Shown here in pieces: positions 1-8,674 of a stretch of DNA of 64,000 bases. Numbering within the stretch: the stretch's first letter is position 1; the number at the start of each line of letters is the position of its first letter. Origin of the DNA: CAVTPD01 sp963736575 (GTDB taxonomy: Bacteria > Bacteroidota > Bacteroidia > Cytophagales > JAAEPT01). The DNA lies in assembly GCA_963736575.1 (NCBI GenBank), contig CAVTPD010000001.1:1488001-1552000 (forward strand), in the 5' to 3' direction. The translations under genes were made by a program, and so were the position numbers. Below the pieces are notes generated by a model. The model saw only the letters and a list, made by a program, of their open reading frames with translations. It was not told where the DNA came from and ran no database searches.

Positions 1-15
1 GGTGGCTGTTCATTA

Positions 16-732
16 TTATAATGTTTTGATTAAATAATTATAGCTTAAACCGATTGCTATGGCTAACCCAAAACTTAACAATGTGCCAATAAGGATGTAT
101 TCTGTTAATTTCCTGTCTTTAGCTCTAGATAAATCCGAAAACCTAAAAACGGATTTAGCAGCAATTAAAAAACCAATTGCTTGCCACTGCTCTGTTATTA
201 TAAATCCGAAAACAAGTAACCGCTCTAAAATACCTATGTATTTACCCGCGTTCTCTAGTGAGTCATTATTATAATCTTCTTGTAGACTCCATTTACTCAT
301 TGTGATTTTTAGCAGGATAGAGGAGACGCTAGTAATTAGTAATAGAGCAATTATTAATAGTATAATTTGTGGATTGTTATAAAGTGATAGTTCTATTGAA
401 AAAGGAAAGTACATATATACTATTATTCCAAGTACGGTAATGTGTGCTATTTGATCGGCAATGAATAAACTTCTAGCGTTTATTTTATCATTCAGTATTG
501 TTTTAATTAGGTCTATAGTTAAATGAGATAGACCAATAATTAGTATTCCCAGCCAATATTTACTGTTAAAGCCCAGTAATGAAGCTGTAATTATTACATG
601 TAATACTATGTGGAGGTATAAGTATGGTGATTTATAAGATTTACTTTCTTTATTTTTTACCCATTTATCGGTTTGAAAAACAAAATCACCAAGTATATGT
701 GCTAGAAAAAGTTTTAATATAAATAAGATCAT
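16..732 (-). CDS. DUF3307 family membrane protein
   Basis: This is a 238-residue integral membrane protein that I match to the DUF3307 family by its N-terminal pattern: a hydrophobic helix followed by HILGDFVFQTDKWV, then LHIVLHV and HLTIDLIKT. About six or seven membrane helices are visible. The biochemical function of the family is unknown. Its ATG overlaps the stop of the upstream satD-like gene by four bases (ATGA), so the two are translationally coupled; SatD and DUF3307 genes are often paired in this phylum. Two bases after its stop another minus-strand ATG begins at position 13 and runs off the window, so the operon may continue. Confidence 0.85.
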   Translation of the reverse strand: MILFILKLFLAHILGDFVFQTDKWVKNKESKSYKSPYLYLHIVLHVIITASLLGFNSKYWLGILIIGLSHLTIDLIKTILNDKINARSLFIADQIAHITVLGIIVYMYFPFSIELSLYNNPQIILLIIALLLITSVSSILLKITMSKWSLQEDYNNDSLENAGKYIGILERLLVFGFIITEQWQAIGFLIAAKSVFRFSDLSRAKDRKLTEYILIGTLLSFGLAIAIGLSYNYLIKTL

Positions 733-1334
733 AAAAGTTGTTTTAGAAGAATTCTATACCGTTTTTCCATATTGATTATTTCTTCAAAACCACCTCTTTT
801 TAAAGCTTCACTAATGTTACTTTGAGATTTTTTAAGTTTTTCGGATAGAGCTTTCTGATTTAAATCGGGGTTTTCTAACGTTACTTTTATAGTCTGTGCT
901 GTAACAGAGCTCCAATTATCCATTATTAATAACGCTAGTTCTAAAAATTGATTTATTTCGGCATCAAATTTTTCCCATGGCGTCCTAATGGCTAGATTTT
1001 GTTTTTTTAATTGGTCAAAGCACTCTCCAGAATTTATAAAAGCAGTTCCATTAGATTCCGTTATCTTCTCTGCTGCATAATCTTTTTCTCCAACACCAAT
1101 ACTCAGCCTAACGTCTAATGCTTTCTTTTGTTTAATTGTAGCCTTTATATATAAAGCGGCTCTTAATGCGTCTTCAGGATTAACTTCTAATTGAAAGCTA
1201 TCGCCTCTAAATATTTCCCAGTTTTTGGGTTCAGACCCAAACTTATTTAACGCTTCTTTAATTAGACTAATCCAATTTGTAGCATTAGTATCTCTAGAAT
1301 TAATTATGTCCCCTGTGAGTACGGCGGTTTTCAT
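729..1334 (-). CDS. SatD family protein, probable DNA-binding regulator
   Basis: The product of 201 residues begins KTAVLTGDIINSRD, the typical opening of SatD-family proteins, followed by an alpha/beta region resembling a nucleotide-cyclase-like fold (RGDSFQLE, LSIGVGEKD). The C-terminus has a helix-turn-helix-like stretch (LNQKALSEKLKKSQSNISEA). I start it at the ATG at 1334, because the longer frame begins at TTG and adds only three residues. It overlaps the downstream DUF3307 gene by four bases. A 28-bp perfect palindrome lies 22 bases upstream, consistent with autoregulation through the HTH (inference). SatD was named from an acid-stress locus of streptococci; its molecular role is not settled. 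Confidence 0.8.
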   Translation of the reverse strand: MKTAVLTGDIINSRDTNATNWISLIKEALNKFGSEPKNWEIFRGDSFQLEVNPEDALRAALYIKATIKQKKALDVRLSIGVGEKDYAAEKITESNGTAFINSGECFDQLKKQNLAIRTPWEKFDAEINQFLELALLIMDNWSSVTAQTIKVTLENPDLNQKALSEKLKKSQSNISEALKRGGFEEIINMEKRYRILLKQLL

Positions 1335-1355
1335 ACAGTACAATATATGTGTTAT

Positions 1356-1383
1356 TTAACAGATATACAATAATATCTGTTAA
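1356..1383. promoter_or_regulatory. 28-bp perfect palindrome upstream of satD
   Basis: The arms TTAACAGATAT and ATATCTGTTAA are perfect inverted repeats of 11 bases separated by six bases (ACAATA). The site lies 22 bp before the satD ATG, where an operator would overlap the promoter. Further upstream (1403-1420) two more half-sites ATCTG and CAGAT occur in the opposite arrangement. No T-tract follows, so a terminator is unlikely. I infer an operator for the HTH part of SatD. Confidence 0.55.
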
Positions 1384-1462
1384 AAAGCAAATAATGTATT
1401 AAATCTGATAAATAGCAGATAATTTTATTTTAAAAATATAATTTAAAAAAATGTTTAAGAGG

Positions 1463-1488
1463 TAAAAAGGCTCCAATTAAGGAGCCTT
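1463..1488 (-). terminator. Rho-independent terminator of the DUF3857 gene
   Basis: The arms AAGGCTCC and GGAGCCTT are a perfect 8-bp stem with a six-base loop, followed on the minus strand by a run of T. It lies 12 bases after the stop of the DUF3857/transglutaminase gene. Confidence 0.85.
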
Positions 1489-1499
1489 ATCAATTAAAA

Positions 1500-4400
1500 T
1501 TATTTAAAAGCAATTTGCTGACTATCTGCATTAATCATTTTTTCATAAAAGTCTTTCACTTTACTAAATTGATCTGGTGTAACTACATCCTCTTTATAGT
1601 CTAGTTTACGGGTAACGTATAGTTTATTACCGCTCTTTTTGAAAACCATAGAATACTTGGCTGCAGGAGAATCTAAATAAACTGATTTAGGAACTTCAAC
1701 TAAGGTTTTATTGGAAGGTATAGTAATAATTAATTGCTCTTCTTTGGTATCTGCATTATCATATTTCCAAAGTGCTACTGGGTATTTTCTGTCTATGTTA
1801 TTAAAGAAGTCTACCGGCTCTTGGTAATTGGCCCAAGGCAGTTTTAACAAACTCATAGAACCAATTTTAGAAAAGGCATTATTTACGGTATACGAATAAT
1901 CGTAAGTAACGGTATCCGAAGTGTTTTTAATGTTATCGTAAAATTTAAGATCATTTAACTCAATACTTGGGTATTGGTCGCTAATGGCTTCTAACATGGA
2001 TTTTTCACGTTCTTTATTACCAATATCACGGTAAGTAGACCGCATAGCGGCAGCCATTGAGCCTGTTTTAAGGTTCGTTTTTTCAATGGACATATTATTA
2101 CCGCTGAAAGAAATTGTAGTAGTTCTTTGAATAACGTTTTTCAGTCTAGAACTTGGGTCTAGCAATTGTGGCTCTAAATCCTCTTTTGATGGATCAATAT
2201 CTAAGGTAAACGCATTTTTCAGTTGGTAACCAAAAGATGAAAATCCGTTTAAATCCGAAGTAAGCTCTACATAATATTCTTTCCCTAAATCAACTTTAGC
2301 AATGCAGTGGTTAAAATCTATTGAAGGAAGCTTAATATCATCCGAACCGTTGTCTCTAGTGTCTACAAGAACCAATTCGGCTTTAATGCCAGCTTCTTTA
2401 CACATAGATACAAATAGGGTAGAAACATCTTTACAATCACCAATTTTGGTATTAAGTACTTTAGATGCTTTTTGAGGCACTAAGCCAGATTGTCTAAATG
2501 AAATAGAACTGTAGCGGATATTGTTTACAATGTAATCGTATATTATTTTTACTTTTTCTTTATCGCTTAGGTTTTCTTTACCAGCAAAAAGTTCTTCAGT
2601 GGTTTCTTTTACTTCATCTTCCACCTTGGCTTTGTTTTTGGCTAAGTCGGTATACCAATCGGCAATGAAGTTCCAATCGGGGATAGAGGAAACATGCAAA
2701 ACTTCACCTACATCGGTTAATTCAGGCATGTAGCTTTCTTGCTTAACTGCGGCAACGGTATCTTTTTCCCAAGAATACAATTGAAATCCTTCTTTCTCTT
2801 CTATGTTTGGTTTTAAGTCTGAATTAGTAACTAAATAATCGAATTCCATACCTTTGGGTACCATTATGCTGTACTTAGATTTTAAGTAAGGAAACCAGAT
2901 AGAGAAGTAGTGTTTGTCCCAGAAATGTTTTGCTAATTTACCAAATTGGTAGTTTTTAATTCGGTACACAATAATAATGGCATCACCTTCTTCAAGTTTG
3001 GTGAAAACAACGTGTCCGCCACTGGATTCAGCTTTTAATGTGCTTCCATTGGCTTTTAAAACTTCTGCTTTTTCAATTACCAGGTTCTGAGAACTGTAAT
3101 GTGGTATGTGGTATTCTTTCCAAATATCTATACCCGAAGCATTAAATACCTTCGCCATAAAAATATGCTTTTCTTCTGCGCCACCATCACCGTAAAACAC
3201 TTTTTGTGTTTCATCTAAAAGAATTACACTGTTGTCTTCTGGATAATCCTTTGCAACAGGGGAGTTGGCAAATAGTTCTTCATAATTAGGATCTTCTCCA
3301 AAGTAGGTCCAGATGTCTTCTTCGTCTTCTAATTCACGTAGCTTTTCTCTTCGTGTATAATCGGTTGGGTTGTATAGAATAGCCTTTTCGTAATTTTTAA
3401 TGGCTAAATCTTTTTTATCTAATTCGTTTTGGCAATCGGCAATGTTACCGTAATAACTACCAATGTAGGGGGCCATTTTAGTACATTTTTCAAACCTTGA
3501 AATAGCGTCTGAATAGCGTCTTAATTGGTAATAAATATTACCAATTTTGTACTGATAGCCTACAGAGTTGGGATTAAGTTCTAGTAGTTTTTTATACTCT
3601 TCAATTCCGGCAGAAACATCACCTTCCTTAAAGTAGTTGTTGGCAATTAATTGAATGGCTTCTGGGCTGTAATTATACTTTAAGTATTTTTTAATAAGTT
3701 TTATATTGCCCGAATTGTTGGGGGAGGTTTCTTCTTCAACTAAATATTTTAGGTAAACAAATTGGTAGTTGTAGGGGTATTTTTCATAAGCTTCATCTAC
3801 TAACTTATACAATTCTTCTACTTTACTTTCGCTAGAAGCTAATCCAATTTTAAAACCTAGCACCTTAGCATTATTTCCTAAATCTTTTTCTAGTAGGTCT
3901 AAATACTTTTGGGCTTCCTCCCAGTTTTCTTTTTCTATTTCTTCGGAATAAAGAATTTCTACTGTAGATGGTTCGTTAGGGGCAAGTTTCTTTAAAATCT
4001 CAACCGTTTCACTAGTGCCTGTTCTGTCTCCTTTACGGGCATACATATCTATGCTTTGCCATAAAAGATAGGAGCAGTCTGGCGCTAATTCTTTCGCTTT
4101 TTTAAGCACTCTTCTAGCCGGGTAGTACTTATCGTTATGTAAGTAGGTTTTAGTTAGAAGAATGTAATTGATTAAGTTTTTAGGATCTTTTTCAATTTGT
4201 TCTTCAAAATAGGCTTCTGCAAAATGGGGTAAAACCGCACTTTTAAAATCAGTTTCTTTCTTATAGGGTTTGTTTTCGGTTGAAACGTATTTAAGACCTG
4301 GTATTGGTGTACCATTTTTGTCTGTAATACGCAACATAAAGTTTGATCTTCCGGCATCACTTTCACCAATTTGGGTAAGAATACGGTTATAACCTTTTTT

Positions 4401-5246
4401 TAATTTGGCTGTTGCAATGTAAGTATCTAAGTCGTTGTTCCATTCTTCTTCTTCCGAAATAACTTCGTTATCATTTAACCAAAGTTTTAGAGAACCGCTT
4501 GTACCTATTCTAAACTGAACTTCTTGGTCTTTATCACTGTAACAGAATGTTTGTGCGTAGATAATAGAGTTATTAAAGTAGAAGTGATACGCAAAATTGA
4601 TCCATTCGCCAGACTTGTATTTGTCTACAGAAAACCAGTTTACCGGAGCCCCATCTTTATCGGTGAATTCATGGTTGGTTTCCGGGTGAAAAATGGGGGC
4701 GTATTCTTTGTTAAATCCGCTAGCAGATACATTGTCAAATGTTCCTACTAACATCCAATCCTTAACGGAACCTACTTTTTCGCCATAAGAATATGATTTC
4801 TTAAGGTCGTTAACTTCTTTGTAATATGATTTTAAATCGGCATTTACCATGGCTTTCATGGTGCCGTTTAGCGTTTCTTTTTCGGCTAATTCTTCTAAAA
4901 AATCTAAAATTTTATCGTCTTGTTTTGGGTTTCCTTGTAAAAGTGAAATTTCAGTCCAAAGAGCAAAAAGATAAGGGTCTATATTTTTAGCCTCTTCTTG
5001 GTTTAGGGCTATTACTTTTTCGTAAGGGCTAAAATCTTTTCCTACAGAAGAAGGAAGAATACTTAAGGCTACCTTGGCTTCAAAAGCGGTATTTGGATCT
5101 GTTAAAGCTTTTTCGAATTCAGCCTTAGCACCTTTGTAGTCGTTGTTTTTAAATTTTTCCCAACCAGAATCTAGTGAGGCGAATGATGTTGTTCCTAGAG
5201 AATAAAAAAGAACAAAAATTGCGATTAATTTTTTAAAGCAACTCAT
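1500..5246 (-). CDS. TPR, DUF3857 and transglutaminase-like exported protein
   Basis: A 1248-residue protein with a Sec signal peptide (first ~23 residues). Residues ~25-640 are dominated by TPR-like helical repeats, interrupted by a beta-rich stretch near 165-310. A DUF3857 domain spans roughly 660-860. A transglutaminase-like domain at ~900-1000 has an intact catalytic triad: Cys938 in GDCKD, His980 in FNHCI and Asp998 in LTSD. Such proteins are common in Bacteroidota and are assumed to act in the periplasm or at the cell surface; substrates are unknown. It stands alone, with a terminator downstream and another between it and glgX. The size, with TPRs placed before DUF3857, is at the large end of the family. 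Confidence 0.85.
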   Translation of the reverse strand: MSCFKKLIAIFVLFYSLGTTSFASLDSGWEKFKNNDYKGAKAEFEKALTDPNTAFEAKVALSILPSSVGKDFSPYEKVIALNQEEAKNIDPYLFALWTEISLLQGNPKQDDKILDFLEELAEKETLNGTMKAMVNADLKSYYKEVNDLKKSYSYGEKVGSVKDWMLVGTFDNVSASGFNKEYAPIFHPETNHEFTDKDGAPVNWFSVDKYKSGEWINFAYHFYFNNSIIYAQTFCYSDKDQEVQFRIGTSGSLKLWLNDNEVISEEEEWNNDLDTYIATAKLKKGYNRILTQIGESDAGRSNFMLRITDKNGTPIPGLKYVSTENKPYKKETDFKSAVLPHFAEAYFEEQIEKDPKNLINYILLTKTYLHNDKYYPARRVLKKAKELAPDCSYLLWQSIDMYARKGDRTGTSETVEILKKLAPNEPSTVEILYSEEIEKENWEEAQKYLDLLEKDLGNNAKVLGFKIGLASSESKVEELYKLVDEAYEKYPYNYQFVYLKYLVEEETSPNNSGNIKLIKKYLKYNYSPEAIQLIANNYFKEGDVSAGIEEYKKLLELNPNSVGYQYKIGNIYYQLRRYSDAISRFEKCTKMAPYIGSYYGNIADCQNELDKKDLAIKNYEKAILYNPTDYTRREKLRELEDEEDIWTYFGEDPNYEELFANSPVAKDYPEDNSVILLDETQKVFYGDGGAEEKHIFMAKVFNASGIDIWKEYHIPHYSSQNLVIEKAEVLKANGSTLKAESSGGHVVFTKLEEGDAIIIVYRIKNYQFGKLAKHFWDKHYFSIWFPYLKSKYSIMVPKGMEFDYLVTNSDLKPNIEEKEGFQLYSWEKDTVAAVKQESYMPELTDVGEVLHVSSIPDWNFIADWYTDLAKNKAKVEDEVKETTEELFAGKENLSDKEKVKIIYDYIVNNIRYSSISFRQSGLVPQKASKVLNTKIGDCKDVSTLFVSMCKEAGIKAELVLVDTRDNGSDDIKLPSIDFNHCIAKVDLGKEYYVELTSDLNGFSSFGYQLKNAFTLDIDPSKEDLEPQLLDPSSRLKNVIQRTTTISFSGNNMSIEKTNLKTGSMAAAMRSTYRDIGNKEREKSMLEAISDQYPSIELNDLKFYDNIKNTSDTVTYDYSYTVNNAFSKIGSMSLLKLPWANYQEPVDFFNNIDRKYPVALWKYDNADTKEEQLIITIPSNKTLVEVPKSVYLDSPAAKYSMVFKKSGNKLYVTRKLDYKEDVVTPDQFSKVKDFYEKMINADSQQIAFK

Positions 5247-5385
5247 TAAACTATTTACTTTTTAATTGAATATGAAGCAAGATATATAAAGCCCCAGCAT
5301 TAACAAAATATTCGTTTAAATGCTAAGAAGGAATATATCAACACTGCATAGTTAACGTATAATCTAAAAAATGTTGCAACAAGAA

Positions 5386-5404
5386 AGGGGGGATTTCTCC
5401 CCCT
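5386..5404 (-). terminator. Terminator after glgX
   Basis: A short GC-rich hairpin (AGGGGG with CCCCCT, loop of about seven bases) starts six bases past the glgX stop. The minus strand continues CCTTTCTTGTT, a broken T-tract. It separates glgX from the DUF3857 gene. Confidence 0.7.
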
Positions 5405-5409
5405 AAAAA

Positions 5410-7485
5410 TTACTTTTTCATTAACACCACAAATGAACGGGCATCTAGGGTGTAATTACCACCACTTATTTTTTCTTCGGTATCTTCTAAAAAGTCGTTG
5501 GGAGAATCTTTAGAGGTATCAATTATTCGGTACCATTCACCTTCTTCCATAATAGTGAATTTTTTAGGTTCCCAATGCGTGTTGATCATAATGTACAAGT
5601 CTTTATCATCAATCTTAAGGTTCTGGTTTTGACCTTTTAAGTAGTAGGCCAATTGACGGGTTTTGGCTGAAAAATTCACATCACCTTCGGGACCGTACCA
5701 ACGCACGTCGCTTTTCCAGAATCTACTTCTGAAAATGCTGCTGTGTTTTTTTCTGAAGGCAATTATCATTTTAAAGAAACGAAATACATCGGCATGTTTC
5801 TCTTTTCTGGACCAATCTACCCAAACGGTTTCGTCATAAATGTTGTAGGGATTAAATTGTGCCGAAACACCATCTGGTTTTGTTTGCGTGTGCAAAAACT
5901 CATCACCAGACCGGAACATTGGGATTCCGTTAGAAAACATAAGTAAAGAAATCATGTTCTTTACTTGGCGTTTTCTTAAGCGCATTACATCTTTAGGAAC
6001 GTCTTTTTCGCCTTCCCAACCACTGTTCCAAGATTTATTGCTCCATTTATGGTCTTCGTCTGTATTGTCATCACTGTAAGCAACACAATCGTACAGAGTA
6101 AAACCATCGTGCGAAGCCAAATAATTAAGTGTCTGAAACGGGCGGTAAGAGTGAACAATATCATCTGGAAAAAGATCATCACAACTACCATAAATACGGT
6201 TCATGGCTTTGGTTACCATTCCTTCATCTCCCTTCAGAAAGCCCTTCATCTCATCTCGGTAATTACCGTTCCATTGTGACCATTTTAGGCCAGGGAAGCT
6301 TTTACCCAATAAACTAGAACCCAAATCCCAAGGTTCTGCCAAAATAATAATATTGCTTAGTACAGGATCCGAATTAATTTCATGAAAAATAGGAGGGCTA
6401 TCTAGGTTAATTGATCCATCTGCATTTCTAGCAAATACAGAAGCCAAATCAAATCGGAAACCGTCAATATGCATTTCTGTAACCCAATAGCGTAAACTAT
6501 CTAAAACTAAACTGCGCACAGCATTTTTACTGCAGTTCATGGTATTACCACAGCCCGAATAGTTAGAGAAGATTAAATCATCTTTTTGATTTTTCTCCGA
6601 CATATAATAGGTGTCGCAATCAATCCCTTTAAAACTATAGTTTGGCCCAGTGTCACCCTCTTCGGTTGTATGGTTGTAAACCACATCCATAATCACCAAA
6701 ATTTTAGCCTCGTGTAAGGCTTTTACCATCTTTTTAAATTCTTCCGTTGGCCCATGTAAGGTCTTGTCTGAAGAATAACCGTCGTGCGGGGCAAAGAAGT
6801 TTAAAGTCATGTATCCCCAATGACTTCCTTCTTGTGGATCCCATTGGTGAACAGGCATTAATTCTACACAAGTAACCCCAAGATCTTTTAAATGTTCTAT
6901 TTTATCAATTATACCTTGGAATGTGCCTCTGTGTTTTTCAGGAACCCCAGAATTCTTGTTTTCAGTAAACTGACCAACATGCATCTCATAAATAATAAGA
7001 TCGTTGGTGTGGTTTAATCCAATTTGTTCCGTTTCTCCCCAATCAAAATAAGTATGTAGTGGGTGGATTACACCTAGTGGTGCAAAGCCGTCATTTGCCC
7101 CAATTTCAATGGCTTTTTGTCGGTTATGTTTTTCGGGGAAGTGTACTACTTTGGCGTAGGGATCCAATAAAATTTTATGGGGATCAAATCGATGAAAATG
7201 AGTGTTTCTATCAGAATTAGGGCCCCATATTCGGTAAGCATAATAAACGGAACCGTTAACTTCTTCGGCTGAAATACGGTAATGCCAAATGTTGTGGGTT
7301 TTATTATGCTCTGGATTAAACGTAATGATTAATTCAGGAGTAGTTGTGTCTTCTTTTGAATATAATAATAACTGAACTTTAGAGGCATATTTAGAGAACA
7401 AGGCAAAGTTATAAGCCTTTTCGTTTTCAATATAATTTACGCCTAAAGGGAAGGGGCTGCCTTCTATTTGAAACCAATTAATCAT
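5410..7485 (-). CDS. glgX: Glycogen debranching enzyme, GlgX/isoamylase type
   Basis: This 691-residue GH13 enzyme hydrolyses alpha-1,6 branches of glycogen or limit dextrins in the cytoplasm. An N-terminal CBM48-like beta domain (residues ~8-130) is followed by the TIM barrel. Conserved GH13 regions are all visible: DVVYNHT, the nucleophile Asp346 in DGFRFD, the acid/base Glu384 in LAEPWD and Asp460 in ASHDG. Length fits GlgX (~650-700 residues). No signal peptide is present. No other glycogen genes (glgA, glgB, glgC, glgP) are in the window, so it is an isolated locus here, with its own terminator. Confidence 0.92.
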   Translation of the reverse strand: MINWFQIEGSPFPLGVNYIENEKAYNFALFSKYASKVQLLLYSKEDTTTPELIITFNPEHNKTHNIWHYRISAEEVNGSVYYAYRIWGPNSDRNTHFHRFDPHKILLDPYAKVVHFPEKHNRQKAIEIGANDGFAPLGVIHPLHTYFDWGETEQIGLNHTNDLIIYEMHVGQFTENKNSGVPEKHRGTFQGIIDKIEHLKDLGVTCVELMPVHQWDPQEGSHWGYMTLNFFAPHDGYSSDKTLHGPTEEFKKMVKALHEAKILVIMDVVYNHTTEEGDTGPNYSFKGIDCDTYYMSEKNQKDDLIFSNYSGCGNTMNCSKNAVRSLVLDSLRYWVTEMHIDGFRFDLASVFARNADGSINLDSPPIFHEINSDPVLSNIIILAEPWDLGSSLLGKSFPGLKWSQWNGNYRDEMKGFLKGDEGMVTKAMNRIYGSCDDLFPDDIVHSYRPFQTLNYLASHDGFTLYDCVAYSDDNTDEDHKWSNKSWNSGWEGEKDVPKDVMRLRKRQVKNMISLLMFSNGIPMFRSGDEFLHTQTKPDGVSAQFNPYNIYDETVWVDWSRKEKHADVFRFFKMIIAFRKKHSSIFRSRFWKSDVRWYGPEGDVNFSAKTRQLAYYLKGQNQNLKIDDKDLYIMINTHWEPKKFTIMEEGEWYRIIDTSKDSPNDFLEDTEEKISGGNYTLDARSFVVLMKK

Positions 7486-7599
7486 ATTGGCAGGTAATTA
7501 AGTTTTTGTTAAGCTTCAAAGTAAAGTGAATGAAGCGTAAACTTTTAAAGATTGTTAATTTATTCGATGGATTTATTTATCTGACACCATGTTCATAAA

Positions 7600-8160
7600 T
7601 TAGCTTTTCCATTTAATGTTACAACCTAAACTAGGTTTTTGTTCATCAAAAACGGCTTTTCCGTCTAATACTTGGTTTAAGGCTAAACGTAAATCCTTAC
7701 CGGTAACCGGTATATTACTTTGTGGTCTAGAATCATCAAATTGCCCGCGGTAAACACATTTCATTTCGCTATCAAATACATAGAAATCGGGCGTACAAGC
7801 AGCATGGTAGGCTTTAGCAACTTCTTGTGATTCATCGTATAAATAGGGAATATTCCAATTTAATGCAGAAAAAAGGGTCTTCATTTTTTCTGGATTATCT
7901 TGAGGGTAGTTTTCTACATCATTAGAACTAACAGCAATAATAGAAACTCCTTTTGGCAAATAATCTTGAATAAATTCCGTTAGGCCTTCATGTAAATGAA
8001 TAACAAAAGGGCAGTGGTTGCAGATAAACATAACAACGGTAGCCGTATTTGATTTTATTTCTGAAAGAGAAACATCCGTTCCGGTAGTAGTGTCGTATAT
8101 GTCAACAAAATCAGGAGCTAGCGTACCAAGCGGTAACATATTTGAAGGGGTTCTTGACAT
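7600..8160 (-). CDS. Thioredoxin-fold protein, AhpC/TSA-like
   Basis: A 186-residue protein with a thioredoxin/peroxiredoxin fold. The pattern MFICNHCPFV corresponds to the first active-site region, with two cysteines as CNHC, and YHAACTPDFYVFD contains the cis-Pro after a further Cys. It resembles the PRX-like group of redoxins, usually annotated as thioredoxin family protein; it is likely a cytoplasmic thiol oxidoreductase or peroxidase. It is transcribed divergently from the RiPP precursor gene (113-bp shared upstream region), so co-regulation is possible, but the sequence does not prove it. Confidence 0.85.
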   Translation of the reverse strand: MSRTPSNMLPLGTLAPDFVDIYDTTTGTDVSLSEIKSNTATVVMFICNHCPFVIHLHEGLTEFIQDYLPKGVSIIAVSSNDVENYPQDNPEKMKTLFSALNWNIPYLYDESQEVAKAYHAACTPDFYVFDSEMKCVYRGQFDDSRPQSNIPVTGKDLRLALNQVLDGKAVFDEQKPSLGCNIKWKS

Positions 8161-8273
8161 AGTTCAGTATTTATATAATAATTTATGATTTAACGTAAGC
8201 TTCCAGACATAACTTTTAATAAATCAGCTATAGTTTAGAAGCAAACAATTTTTAACAAACCAAAATTCACATT

Positions 8274-8621
8274 ATGGAAAACAAAAACCAAATCGCAAAA
8301 ATTGCCGCTGTAGCAGCAGGCGCTCTTGCAGCAACAACTTTTACTACTGCTAATGCAGCATCTTTATTTCAATCGGCTGATTTAGGTTCGGGTTCAGAAC
8401 TAAGATCCGAATTATTATTTGGTAGCAACGGGTTTACTGCAGAATCTTCTTCTAATTCTATTGAGCTTAAGTGCGGAGAGAAAGAAAAAGAAGGTAAATG
8501 TGGCGAAAAAGAAGCGGAACACAAATGTGGCGAGAAAGACGCTGAAGGAAAATGTGGTGAAGGTAAGTGTGGAGAGAAAGACGCCGATAAAGACGGTAAG
8601 AAGAAAGAAAAAAAGAAATAA
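8274..8621 (+). CDS. hvfA: HvfA-like RiPP metallophore precursor with EGKCG repeats
   Basis: A 115-residue precursor. Residues 1-28 look like a Sec signal peptide with cleavage after ANA. A Ser-rich spacer (29-65) follows, then a Lys/Glu-rich core with five Lys-Cys-Gly motifs at Cys67, 76, 85, 94 and 99. Three are exact EGKCG, the motif of HvfA-type peptides; the first and third read ELKCG and EHKCG. The first four cysteines are spaced exactly nine residues apart. The tail is poly-Lys/Glu. In the described HvfA system, an MNIO enzyme and its partner convert Cys in EGKCG into copper-binding oxazolone/thioamide groups. The MNIO and partner genes follow directly, which makes the assignment strong. 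The exact modification and metal here are inferred. Confidence 0.88.
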   Translation: MENKNQIAKIAAVAAGALAATTFTTANAASLFQSADLGSGSELRSELLFGSNGFTAESSSNSIELKCGEKEKEGKCGEKEAEHKCGEKDAEGKCGEGKCGEKDADKDGKKKEKKK

Positions 8622-8640
8622 TTAGTTGAACCTAATAATT

Positions 8641-8672
8641 AGCCCTTGTCTTTTTAGGTAAGGGTTATTTTT
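8641..8672 (+). terminator. Hairpin with T-tract between precursor and MNIO gene
   Basis: AGCCCTTGTC and GGTAAGGGTT can pair over ten positions (some G-U) around a six-base loop, followed by ATTTTTCT and then the MNIO start codon at 8675. This looks like a leaky terminator. It would let the precursor be made in excess over the modifying enzymes, a common arrangement in RiPP operons (inference). Confidence 0.55.
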
Positions 8673-8674
8673 CT

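Noticed and set aside
8274..8621. Metallothionein or low-complexity junk protein
   Set aside because: A signal peptide, regularly spaced EGKCG motifs and the adjacent MNIO and DUF2063 genes point to a RiPP precursor.
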